Virus record (IMG/VR): IMGVR_UViG_3300025703_000007
Coordinates: 1 to 52,540 of that record
DNA: 52,540 nt
Direction: 5' to 3' (one strand)
From: a virus
A program made the position numbers and the translations under genes. Each line of letters starts with the position of its first letter. The first letter of the stretch is position 1. Shown one piece after another: positions 38,347 to 46,082 of this stretch. Below the pieces are notes generated by a model. That model had not been told where the DNA came from. It worked only from the letters and a program-made list of their open reading frames with translations, and made no database searches.

Positions 38347-39020
38347 AAAAAATAGGCGATTGGTACTGGCCCGATCACGAACGTCACCTCATCGACTGGA
38401 TGGCAGCACCGAAGAACAAAACCGTGATTCTCAACGGCCGCATCGCTTATCAAGGCCGCAAGCAAATTCTCGCGCTCGATCAAATCCCCGGCGATCGCCG
38501 CCGCACAATGATCGACGTGGGCGCCCACTCGGGAACCTGGTCCTACAACTTCGCGCATTGGTTTGATCACGTCGAAGCATTCGAACCTGTGATTGCCCAC
38601 CGCGAATGTTTTGAAGCCAACACAGCACCCGTCAAAGGCAAGATCACGCTGAATCCGTTCGCGCTTGGGGACCGCGGCGCAATGGTCTCAATCGTGACTG
38701 AAACCGGCAGCAGCGGCAATTCAATGGTCTCAGTGTCCGGCAAAGGCACTGTCGAAATGCGCACACTCGACAGCTTCGAATTTCAGGATGTCGACTTCAT
38801 CAAAATTGACGTTGAAGGCTACGAGGAATTTGTGCTGCGCGGAGCTGAGCGCACGATTAAAAAATGGAAGCCGGTGATTTGTGTCGAGCAGAAACGCGAC
38901 ATGTCGATGCGCTTTGGTCTCAAACAACTCGGCGCGTTGAAGTGGCTTTACACCCTAGGAATTGGTTACGAAACCGTGGCCGAAAGCTCAGGCGATTTCA
39001 TTCTCAAGGTGAAGGCATGA
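38343..39020 (+). CDS. FkbM-family methyltransferase
   Basis: A 225-residue protein from ATG 38343 (MKKIGDWYWPDHERHLIDWM) with GAGG upstream. RRTMIDVGAHSGTWSYNF, EAFEPVIAHRECFEAN and VDFIKIDVEGYEEFVLRGAE are the diagnostic blocks of the FkbM family, which methylates sugar hydroxyls in antibiotics and polysaccharides. That supports a glycan as the product of this cluster. Coupled by ATGA to neighbours. Confidence 0.85.
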   Translation: MKKIGDWYWPDHERHLIDWMAAPKNKTVILNGRIAYQGRKQILALDQIPGDRRRTMIDVGAHSGTWSYNFAHWFDHVEAFEPVIAHRECFEANTAPVKGKITLNPFALGDRGAMVSIVTETGSSGNSMVSVSGKGTVEMRTLDSFEFQDVDFIKIDVEGYEEFVLRGAERTIKKWKPVICVEQKRDMSMRFGLKQLGALKWLYTLGIGYETVAESSGDFILKVKA

Positions 39021-39718
39021 GAGTTTTCATCGGTCACGATGAACGTGAAGCCGAAGCTGCTGAAGTCGCAGCGAAGAGCTTGCGCAAAGTCACTCACGGT
39101 GAGATCGAGCCTGAATTCTTGTGCATGCCTAAGCTCGTTGCACAAGGTCTCTTGAGCCAGCGCGTTGTTGACCAACGAGATGGCCAAGATTACGACCTTG
39201 CGAGCAACGCGCCGCAGTCCACGCGCTTCGCAATCTCACGCTTCTTAACCCCGGTCATTTGCCAAAACGGCCTTGCGCTCTTCGTCGATGCCGATGTAGT
39301 GTTTCTAGAAGACCCGCGCAACATGTTGTGGGGCGTCACCGCTGAGCATGCGGTGGGCGTTGTGCAGCACAGTCAAGGTACTGTCACCCCCTACAAAATG
39401 GTCAACCAGGTGCAGACCTCTTATGCCCGAAAAAATTGGTCGAGTGTGATGCTTTTCAACTGCGATCACGCGGCTAATCGACGGCTGTCACTGCGTGACA
39501 TCAACGAACGCCCCGGCCGCGACTTGCATGCGTTTTACTGGCTGCATGACCACGAGCTCGGCAACCTTGCGCGTTGCTGGAATTGGCTCGTAAACGTAGA
39601 ACCGAAACCAGACAACGGAGTCGGTGTCGCGCACTTCACGCTCGGAGGACCGTGGCTTGAAGGTTGGAAAGGCGCACCGCATGACGATATGTGGCTTGCT
39701 GCTAGGGATGCCCTATGA
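39017..39718 (+). CDS. Putative glycosyltransferase, GT-A/GT8-like
   Basis: A 233-residue protein, MRVFIGHDEREAEAAEVAAK. The N-terminal 'RVFIGHDERE..A..V...S' and the DxD box ALFVDADVVFLEDPRNM, which binds the metal and nucleotide sugar, identify a GT-A fold. Further features are STRFAISRFLTPVICQNG and a C-terminal VAHFTLGGPWLEGW block. Last enzyme of the cluster. Confidence 0.75.
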   Translation: MRVFIGHDEREAEAAEVAAKSLRKVTHGEIEPEFLCMPKLVAQGLLSQRVVDQRDGQDYDLASNAPQSTRFAISRFLTPVICQNGLALFVDADVVFLEDPRNMLWGVTAEHAVGVVQHSQGTVTPYKMVNQVQTSYARKNWSSVMLFNCDHAANRRLSLRDINERPGRDLHAFYWLHDHELGNLARCWNWLVNVEPKPDNGVGVAHFTLGGPWLEGWKGAPHDDMWLAARDAL

Positions 39719-39960
39719 GCGGCACGTTGCATATTTTCGAGCAGCCTCGCAAGTTGGTCCCTGACCTCGCAAAGCGCTTGCGCGACTTGGCTGACAAGGT
39801 TGACCAAAATACAGTAACGGGGCTCGCAATCGTGTTCGAAACTCAAGACGTCACGCGTTTTATTTACGATGAAGGCGCATCCCACGAAAGCCTCACACTT
39901 GCTGTGATGCTACAACACCATTTGCTCAAAACTATCTTCACCGACGGGGGCGATACATGA
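39715..39960 (+). CDS. Small hypothetical protein
   Basis: An 81-residue protein, MSGTLHIFEQPRKLVPDLAK, in ATGA overlap with the transferase gene. An amphipathic helix (RLRDLADKVDQNTVTG) is followed by strands (LAIVFETQDVTRFIYDEG) and a helix. Function unknown; similar small proteins occur at the ends of phage early operons. Confidence 0.55.
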   Translation: MSGTLHIFEQPRKLVPDLAKRLRDLADKVDQNTVTGLAIVFETQDVTRFIYDEGASHESLTLAVMLQHHLLKTIFTDGGDT

Positions 39961-40157
39961 CCAAACTTACCGCAGCCAAACGCAAAGCGCTTCCAAAGTC
40001 TGACTTTGGACTCCCTGACAAGAAAGCCTACCCAATGCCTGACAAGAGTCACGCGGCAAACGCAAAAGCTCGAGCGAGTCAAGCGGTCAACGCCGGCCGC
40101 ATGAGTAAGAGCACTGAAGCAAAAATCGATGCCAAAGCAAACAAAAAGCTGAAATGA
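39957..40157 (+). CDS. Small basic protein of a common phage family
   Basis: A 66-residue protein, MTKLTAAKRKALPKSDFGLP. 'LT..KRKALPKS.FGLP..KAYPM.DK.HA.NAKARASQ' is a widespread short phage and prophage family of unknown role, with a basic helical C terminus (TEAKIDAKANKKLK). It is the last gene of the plus-strand operon, just before a terminator. Confidence 0.65.
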   Translation: MTKLTAAKRKALPKSDFGLPDKKAYPMPDKSHAANAKARASQAVNAGRMSKSTEAKIDAKANKKLK

Positions 40158-40186
40158 AAAAGCCGCTCGAAAGCGGCTTTTCTTTT
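40157..40186. terminator. Bidirectional terminator between convergent operons
   Basis: GCCGCT (40162-40167) and AGCGGC (40172-40177) form a stem with loop CGAA. It is followed by TTTTCTTTT on the plus strand and preceded by AAAAA, which serves as the T run on the minus strand. It closes both the early operon and the late operon. Confidence 0.8.
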
Positions 40187-40199
40187 GGCTGAAGGTCTC

Positions 40200-40517
40200 T
40201 CAGGTCGGAGATGGCGCAGCCGGAACCGGGGCCGCAGGCGTGTTTACTGCCACGGCTGCGGCGAGAGCCGTACTTTGGGTCTGGATATCGCTTGTGAGGG
40301 CTGCAAGCGCATCAGCATCGGTGCCAGCGGCGGCAAGCTGCGCAGCAAAACCATTGATCAACACGAGTGCTGAAGCGATAACGGTATCTTCTGCAGCAAC
40401 CGCAGCTTGAAGGTCAGTAATTTGGGTCATGATTTCTCCGCGAATTTTTAGGATGAAAAGAACATTGGCGACCGTGAAAACCAGCGTGGTCGCGAGAAGA
40501 ACACTGTTAGGCACCAT
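40200..40517 (-). CDS. Lysis-region protein with two possible starts
   Basis: From ATG 40517 the product has 105 residues and opens with a membrane span (SVLLATTLVFTVANVLFILK). From ATG 40430, which has GGAG six bases upstream, the product is a soluble 76-residue coiled coil (MTQITDLQAAVAAEDTVIAS...). The short form matches a frequent small phage protein. Both are in one frame, so a membrane-bound and a soluble form may be made. It is the last gene of the late operon, after the spanins. Confidence 0.5.
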   Translation of the reverse strand: MVPNSVLLATTLVFTVANVLFILKIRGEIMTQITDLQAAVAAEDTVIASALVLINGFAAQLAAAGTDADALAALTSDIQTQSTALAAAVAVNTPAAPVPAAPSPT

Positions 40518-40526
40518 GTCGGCATT

Positions 40527-41033
40527 CTACGGGACGGGCGGCGTCAATGCGTCGTAGGAGCGCTCGCAGCCGACGCCGCGTTCGTAGGACTCGTCAGCAA
40601 ATTGAGCGATGACTGCGCTTTCAGCCTCACATTGTCCGAGCATGTCGGCAAGCATATTGACGGTCGGGCCAGTTGTCTGAATTGCTGAGGGAGCACCGGC
40701 AGGCTTACTTGAGGCACTATGACTGATCTTGGCGAGCTGACTGCGCAACTTATCAACAACGTCGCCGGCAGCAGAGGCAGCAGCTTCAGCAGCCGTGATC
40801 CTTGGTGTTTGGTCATCAATGACTTTCTTGAGGTCGTCGATGACCTCATTCGCATGCTTAACCGCATCCTTTAAAGCTTTTGCTTCATCTGCAGCGTCTT
40901 GAGCCTTCACCGCAACCAAAGCAGCGTTTGCGACGTGCACCGCATGACGCTCATAGAGCAGTCCAGCGCTGGCCGCAATAAGCAACCAAGTGGACAACGA
41001 AAAGCCCCGCAGAAGCAACAAGAAAGCGGTCAT
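40527..41033 (-). CDS. i-spanin (Rz-like, DUF2514-like)
   Basis: A 168-residue inner-membrane spanin. ATG 41033 overlaps the endolysin stop. One N-terminal membrane span (RGFSLSTWLLIAASAGLLYE) is followed by a long periplasmic coiled coil (AADEAKALKDAVKHANEVID). The end CEAESAVIAQFADESYERGV and GCERSYDAL is the DUF2514/Rz-type terminus. It would join the outer-membrane partner to disrupt the outer membrane after endolysin action. Confidence 0.75.
   Translation of the reverse strand: MTAFLLLLRGFSLSTWLLIAASAGLLYERHAVHVANAALVAVKAQDAADEAKALKDAVKHANEVIDDLKKVIDDQTPRITAAEAAASAAGDVVDKLRSQLAKISHSASSKPAGAPSAIQTTGPTVNMLADMLGQCEAESAVIAQFADESYERGVGCERSYDALTPPVP
40544..40816 (-). CDS. Candidate o-spanin (Rz1-like lipoprotein) embedded in the i-spanin gene
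   Basis: A 90-residue frame nested in 40527..41033 in another reading frame, MTKHQGSRLLKLLPLLPATL then LISC. The basic start, hydrophobic core and LISC lipobox make a lipoprotein signal. The following part is rich in Pro and Ser (SSPRSVIVPQVSLPVLPQ), as in Rz1 proteins. Nested rz/rz1 pairs are known from lambda-like lysis cassettes. It is longer than most Rz1 proteins, and the later part may be passive overlap. Confidence 0.5.
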   Translation of the reverse strand: MTKHQGSRLLKLLPLLPATLLISCAVSSPRSVIVPQVSLPVLPQQFRQLARPSICLPTCSDNVRLKAQSSLNLLTSPTNAASAASAPTTH

Positions 41034-41833
41034 GCAAAACCGCTCGATCTTTGCTTCCATCGCCACCAGCATGCCACTCCGGCCGCGATGATCGCGATCG
41101 GGCAAAACACTTCCACGGGCGTGAGATCGAATTCAGCAAGTAGCCCTTTGACACCTTGGGTTGCTGTCGTGATTTGTGTAACTGCTGTATTGGCCTTATC
41201 GGCTTGGTCACCGAGGTTCGAGAGCAGCGGCACGGCTGCGGCAACGCCGGCCGTAATCGAGCTGACATTGATTGGGCTGCGTGCAAGGCTCGACTCAGGC
41301 GCTACGGCTTGAGGTGTGTCTTGGCTTATGGCGCCTGTTTCATCCGGTATCGGCGTTAAGTAGAGCGCTTTTTCTTGCGCGCGGCGTAGCGTCAAACCCG
41401 GAGACACAACGAGTTGTTTCGTCTTTGGGTCACGATACTCATTCCACAGCCCAAAAGCTCGCGCAGCGTTATCGAAGTTGCCAAGGTTGTGCTGCTTCAG
41501 CATGGTCGAGCCGCGCATCGCCTCGAGCCCGATGTTGTAGTCACAGCTCACGAGCCCGGCAAGCTGATTCACGTTCGGCGCACGTGTGCACATGGCTTTC
41601 GTCGCAGTCGTGTACGCCGTCAACTGCTCACATAACTTTGCGTCAGCCTGCTCTTTGCTCCATGCCATACCTTCATGGATACCTTCAGTTTCGCCCCACC
41701 CGAGAGTTAAAACCCCCGCTTCGCACGGGTATGCAACGAGCCGTAACCCCTCTCGCATTGCGATAAGCACCACACCGGCCCACTCGATCGGCCACGGCAG
41801 GCTTGGATCGGGCAGTACTTGTTCACTTGTCAT
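41030..41833 (-). CDS. GH24 endolysin (lysozyme) with a C-terminal membrane segment
   Basis: A 267-residue muramidase that cleaves the peptidoglycan backbone. Glu28, Cys37 and Thr43 (REGLRLVAYPCEAGVLTLG) form the E-8-C-5-T triad of GH24 phage lysozymes. NQLAGLVSCDYNIG and WNEYRDPKTKQLVVSPGLTL are further family blocks. After residue 180 there is an Ala/Thr-rich linker, then a hydrophobic stretch (VFCPIAIIAAGVACWW, about 242-257) and a basic end. A C-terminal anchor is unusual for GH24 enzymes. It overlaps both neighbours by 4 bases. Confidence 0.85.
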   Translation of the reverse strand: MTSEQVLPDPSLPWPIEWAGVVLIAMREGLRLVAYPCEAGVLTLGWGETEGIHEGMAWSKEQADAKLCEQLTAYTTATKAMCTRAPNVNQLAGLVSCDYNIGLEAMRGSTMLKQHNLGNFDNAARAFGLWNEYRDPKTKQLVVSPGLTLRRAQEKALYLTPIPDETGAISQDTPQAVAPESSLARSPINVSSITAGVAAAVPLLSNLGDQADKANTAVTQITTATQGVKGLLAEFDLTPVEVFCPIAIIAAGVACWWRWKQRSSGFA

Positions 41834-42207
41834 CGCCTAGACCCTCCGCTCGCAGATTGAGCTTTGAGCACTGCAAGGCTTTGCTTGACATCGCTCATGT
41901 CAGCTTTCATCGTTTTCATGTCGTCACGAAAGTCACTGAAAGCTGCTTTCACATCTTCGCGATCGCGATCTGCGTCATGCTTGACTTGCTCAATATCAGC
42001 ATGCGTCTGCGCACGGTCCTCACGGTAGGTGCCGTAAGCCATCGAAGCTCCAATGACGATTGCCCCAAGCTGCAGCAGCGTCCCCGTTGAAACCGTGGGG
42101 TCGAAACGAAAAAGCTTGCGCACGCCAGTGCGGCCGTCACGCATGTCTCCCGAACGTTTAGTGTGCTCCAGAGGAGCTCGGTCTGAATCATCCATGAAAC
42201 TGCTCAC
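41830..42207 (-). CDS. Single-span membrane protein of the lysis cassette
   Basis: A 125-residue protein; GTG 42207 gives a GTGA overlap and ATG 42195 is an alternative. A basic N terminus is followed by one membrane span (GTLLQLGAIVIGASMAYGTY) and a coiled coil rich in Asp, Lys and Glu (DIEQVKHDADRDREDVKAAF). It lies just before the endolysin. It could be a class III-type holin or a scaffold for one; the sequence does not prove pore formation. Confidence 0.55.
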   Translation of the reverse strand: MSSFMDDSDRAPLEHTKRSGDMRDGRTGVRKLFRFDPTVSTGTLLQLGAIVIGASMAYGTYREDRAQTHADIEQVKHDADRDREDVKAAFSDFRDDMKTMKADMSDVKQSLAVLKAQSASGGSRR

Positions 42208-45200
42208 TGAGTCGGTCTAGAGCGCAACGCAGCACGTGCTGCGATCGGCGGCAACGTCGCCATGAAACGGCGATGCTCATCTTTTGGAATACCCATTTGC
42301 AAAGGCTTATTCATGCTCGGCAAGTCTCCTTTCGAAGCTTTTCTCAACGCAGAAACAGCCATCGTGCGAATCAAGTCTGCATCAGCTCGGTTGCCGAGAG
42401 TTGTGCCAAAGTGTTCGTAAAAGAAAGCACGCACCTCATTGATCAACCTGCGCACAAACGGCAAATCGGGGTGATTTTCAACCAAGTGCGCAGCCACTTC
42501 GCACAAGAAATTCGGATCACCTTCAGTGAGCCCCGTGGCTGAGTCCTTGCCGATGTAGCTAGCCTTCACAGTGTTCCACGCCTCTTTGACTTCAGCATCG
42601 CCGCGGGCGTGCTGCTGAGCCAGTTCCTTGAGCATCGTGTAATAACGGTCTGGTCCAAGCAAACGCATCGTGCCGAAATGCTCACCAAGCTCGTGCATGA
42701 GAATGGCCGGCGCCTCAGCGGCATTCACGCGGTCGTAATAGAGCGTCGCAGCCGGCCGGCCGCGCTCACGCATTACAGCCTTGACGCCAGCTTTGCGGCC
42801 TGTCATACCCTCTGCCGCGCTGTTGGCGTACTTCAGCACACCTTGGTCCTGCAGACCTTGAATTAGCTTGTCACCAAATTTGTCGCGCAACACGTTGTCG
42901 AGAACGGCCGGCGACCCCACCGGTTTTGATGTTTGACCTGTTTGCTTGAAGAGGGGCACGCCGCCCTCTTTGAGGTAGTTCAAAACCTCTTGCTTGGTGA
43001 CTTGCTTGCCTTGGGCTTTCAACCAGTCGTTGACGCCTGACCACTCGATTTCTTCAGGCTTCACGCCCTTCAATCCGCGCAAGATATTGCCCCAATCGTT
43101 GGGGGTGCCCTTGCCCTGTTTCAAATTCTCGACAGCGCGACTCAGCGGCGAGTAGAACGTTTGGGCTTTTTTCTTTTCGAGGCTGTAGGCTTCGTCGGTG
43201 CTTTTTTCACCGACTTTTTGCTGTACACCACGGGGCTGATCACGAGATTCGGGGTTAGCGCCATTCTGGTCTCCTACGTCGTTTGTGACTTGTCGCCCGG
43301 CAGCGTTTGCGGGCCGACTCCCGGATTCGGTCGATCGAGCGCCGTCGGCCCCGGGCTGTTGCTCGGCGGCGCGAACTGCTGAAACGGGGTTACGTTCGAG
43401 GTTTGCTTCTGCACCGCGCTGGGCGGCTGAAACTGCCCCGTCACCCCCAAGTTCGCCAGAAACGGGTGTACTCCCCGACTGCGTGTCGGTTGCACGCTCG
43501 GCTCGAACGGGTGCAGCGGCGTCGCCCCCAGTATCCGCGCCGCCGGCTGAAACGGTTTTGCCGGCGACTGCGGAAGCGCCGGCATCGCTTTGGCCGCTGC
43601 TAGCAGCGCGCTGGGTTTCATTCTCACGATTCTTTCCTTCGTCGATGATGTCTGCAATCGCGCGATCAAACGCGCGCGGGCTGCGCTCGTGCTGCTGCAC
43701 AGCCGCTTCTGTAGCATCGGCGTCGTAGCGCAAAGCTTGAGCAACATTACGTGCTCGACCAGCGTCATCGTCACCAAGTCGGAATTGTGCACGCCATGCG
43801 CGCTCAGCCTTCACATATTCTTCAGGCGAAAGCTCGGTTGCTTCACCGGTTTCAACCGGTGGCTCGGCGGCTTCGACATGCTCCGGTTCAATTTCCGTGG
43901 CCTCGCCGGCCCGGATCGGAGGCGGCGGCGCGCGCGCTGGCTTCACCTGCTCCGGTTCAATTTCCGTGGCCTCACCGGTTTCGATCGGCGGCTCAGCAGG
44001 TTCAACCTGCTCCGGGGCAATCTCAGTGGCCTCGCCGGCCGGGGGCTCGAACTGCTCGCGTGCTTCAGCCACGGGCAACGGCGCTTTCGGTGCCTCAGCT
44101 TTGATCTCAGGCTGACCCTCCACGGCTTTGCCGACGGGAATAGGCTCGGTGCCGCGCAACTTGTCAGCCTGCTTGAGTAAGCGAGCCTGCAGAGCTGAGT
44201 CTGACGTTTGGCGGGCCGCGGTCTCCATGGCTGCGGCATCGCTCTCCGTTGCCGCGGCTGCCGCCTGCTTATCGGCTTCGACTTTGAGCGCTTTGACGTG
44301 GTCTTGCACTACCTGCTTGACCGCGAGCGGCTGCGTTGGGTCAGCAAGTATTTCCTGCGCGGCAGCGAAGCTTGGTCCTGCCCCCGCGGGTGCTTCAGGC
44401 GGCGGCATCGGGGGCGGTGTTGACGGACCCCCGGAATCGCCGCCACTTGCTGTCGGTGGCGTGACATCAGGTTCAACATCGTCGGCTGCTCGTGCAGTAC
44501 CCCGAAGTGCGCGACGGACCATAGCACGCGCAACAGCCGGGCCAGCGCGGTTGTAAATGTTCGCGGCAAGAAACGGCAGCGCGACACTCGCGCCATGCGT
44601 AGGGCCGGCTGCGGCGCCCGCGGCACCAAAAGCGGCTGCTTTCTCACCGAGGTGATAAAGCAACTGGCGTTCGGCAGTGCCAGATGTGCCCGGTTCCTGC
44701 AGCAGCTTACCGAAAGTCGCGAGATCACCAAGAGACCCGGCGTTGCCTTTTGCAACACGGCTCTTTCCGGCTTTCGTGTTGGTAAGCACACTCAGCAATG
44801 ACGACGGCGGGATTACACCCCCGTTCGACACGTTCGCAGCCACCAACGGCTCGATCGTTTTGCCGATCGCGTATTGCTGCCGCGCAGCCTGAAAAGCATC
44901 GGTGTCGTCATCGCTTAGATTGCGCTGCAGACCATCCATCCAGATGTCTTGCAAATCCGAGAGCGGCCCGCGCAGCGCCGGATCAGAAGTGTTTCGAATT
45001 TGCGTGCTCAGTTTCGTATTGAGTTTGCGCCACACATCACCTGGGATCACCCCATCGTCGTCGCCGGCCGCGGCTTTGAATTGGTCGATGTACTTATCGG
45101 TGACGGCTTGCACCTCAGGCACATCGGTTTGATCTTTTTGGAAACTGTCGAGCGCGTCTGTAAGCTTGGCGTCAAGCGGCACCGGGGTGCTGTCGGCAAT

Positions 45201-46082
45201 ATCACCGATCGTGCTTCCTGACTTGTCCATCGCCGCGCTGAAAACGTCAGGCGTGAGGCGCGTGGCGGTGCTGTCGGGATCAACCATCTTGGCAAGCGCG
45301 CCATTGAAAGCATCCGCACGCACATCTGCCTGAGAGCCGCTTGCCGGAATTTGCTCGCTAAGCTGCCCGAGCTTTTTCATGAACGGGTTTTTAACGAGCT
45401 GATCCGGCCGATACGGGATACCAAGCTCATCGCCAGTTGCTGCAACTTGAGCGATGCCCGGCTCGACCTTTGGAAGCACCGCGGCTGCAGCATCCGCTGC
45501 TTTGTCACCGACTGCCGAAACCGCTTGACTAACCGCGGGTTTCACGGTTGTATCGATCACGGGTGCCGCAGCACCGTGAATTTGCGCAAGCTCCGCACCG
45601 TGGCCGATCAACGGCGTGGCAGCTTCCATCGCCGGGGCGACCACATTCTCGACATCGGATTGCCCGGCTGCGGTACGCGGCTGATATGTCAGTTTTTGCG
45701 CACCTTCAGTTGCGGCTTGCTCGATCTGATCACCCGCGGCTTGAGTGCCAAATTGCCCTGTCGCAAGTGAGCCTGCTAAGCCGCCAATTGCCCCGCCCGC
45801 CATCCCGATCGCGCCGCCCGTGAGCTGGGTTACCAGGTTGAGCCCAGCCTCGACACCCCCAACAATTTTTTGCGTAAACGTAGACGGCTGAGCTGGCGCA
45901 GGTGCAGCTTGTTGCGCGGGCGGCGCAGGGATCGACCCCGGCGCCATGCCGGGGATTGCGTTGATGCCCGCCGCGGCTGGCCCTGCCGGTGCGCTGTACT
46001 GCGCCCAAGGGCCAGAATTATCCTGACCGGGGTCCGCCGTTGCCGTCGGAGCTGCCGCATACGACTCCCACGGGCCGCTCAC
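42204..46082 (-). CDS. Large polyvalent internal virion protein with HExxH metallopeptidase motif
   Basis: A 1292-residue protein, probably packed in the head and ejected with DNA. N terminus: Ala/Pro-rich with SGPWESYAA and SGPWAQYSA repeats, then a Gly/Ala membrane-active stretch (LTGGAIGMAGGAIGGLAGSL). Middle: helical, followed by an acidic repeat region with four GEATE(I/L).PE units (about residues 681-750). C terminus: a domain with LMHELGEHFG (HELGEH at 1130-1135) and EVAAHLVENHP, a zincin-type zinc site. The layout is that of phage polyvalent proteins, whose enzyme domains act in the host after injection. Codes in ATGA overlap with 46079..48601. Confidence 0.7.
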   Translation of the reverse strand: MSGPWESYAAAPTATADPGQDNSGPWAQYSAPAGPAAAGINAIPGMAPGSIPAPPAQQAAPAPAQPSTFTQKIVGGVEAGLNLVTQLTGGAIGMAGGAIGGLAGSLATGQFGTQAAGDQIEQAATEGAQKLTYQPRTAAGQSDVENVVAPAMEAATPLIGHGAELAQIHGAAAPVIDTTVKPAVSQAVSAVGDKAADAAAAVLPKVEPGIAQVAATGDELGIPYRPDQLVKNPFMKKLGQLSEQIPASGSQADVRADAFNGALAKMVDPDSTATRLTPDVFSAAMDKSGSTIGDIADSTPVPLDAKLTDALDSFQKDQTDVPEVQAVTDKYIDQFKAAAGDDDGVIPGDVWRKLNTKLSTQIRNTSDPALRGPLSDLQDIWMDGLQRNLSDDDTDAFQAARQQYAIGKTIEPLVAANVSNGGVIPPSSLLSVLTNTKAGKSRVAKGNAGSLGDLATFGKLLQEPGTSGTAERQLLYHLGEKAAAFGAAGAAAGPTHGASVALPFLAANIYNRAGPAVARAMVRRALRGTARAADDVEPDVTPPTASGGDSGGPSTPPPMPPPEAPAGAGPSFAAAQEILADPTQPLAVKQVVQDHVKALKVEADKQAAAAATESDAAAMETAARQTSDSALQARLLKQADKLRGTEPIPVGKAVEGQPEIKAEAPKAPLPVAEAREQFEPPAGEATEIAPEQVEPAEPPIETGEATEIEPEQVKPARAPPPPIRAGEATEIEPEHVEAAEPPVETGEATELSPEEYVKAERAWRAQFRLGDDDAGRARNVAQALRYDADATEAAVQQHERSPRAFDRAIADIIDEGKNRENETQRAASSGQSDAGASAVAGKTVSAGGADTGGDAAAPVRAERATDTQSGSTPVSGELGGDGAVSAAQRGAEANLERNPVSAVRAAEQQPGADGARSTESGSRPANAAGRQVTNDVGDQNGANPESRDQPRGVQQKVGEKSTDEAYSLEKKKAQTFYSPLSRAVENLKQGKGTPNDWGNILRGLKGVKPEEIEWSGVNDWLKAQGKQVTKQEVLNYLKEGGVPLFKQTGQTSKPVGSPAVLDNVLRDKFGDKLIQGLQDQGVLKYANSAAEGMTGRKAGVKAVMRERGRPAATLYYDRVNAAEAPAILMHELGEHFGTMRLLGPDRYYTMLKELAQQHARGDAEVKEAWNTVKASYIGKDSATGLTEGDPNFLCEVAAHLVENHPDLPFVRRLINEVRAFFYEHFGTTLGNRADADLIRTMAVSALRKASKGDLPSMNKPLQMGIPKDEHRRFMATLPPIAARAALRSRPTQ
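43830..44055 (-). repeat. GEATEIEPE coding repeats
   Basis: Four in-frame units of about 20-23 codons, with the core GEATEIAPEQV, GEATEIEPEQV, GEATEIEPEHV and GEATELSPEEY separated by Pro/Ala/Glu-rich spacers. The DNA copies are about 60-70 bp apart and well conserved. Confidence 0.75.
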
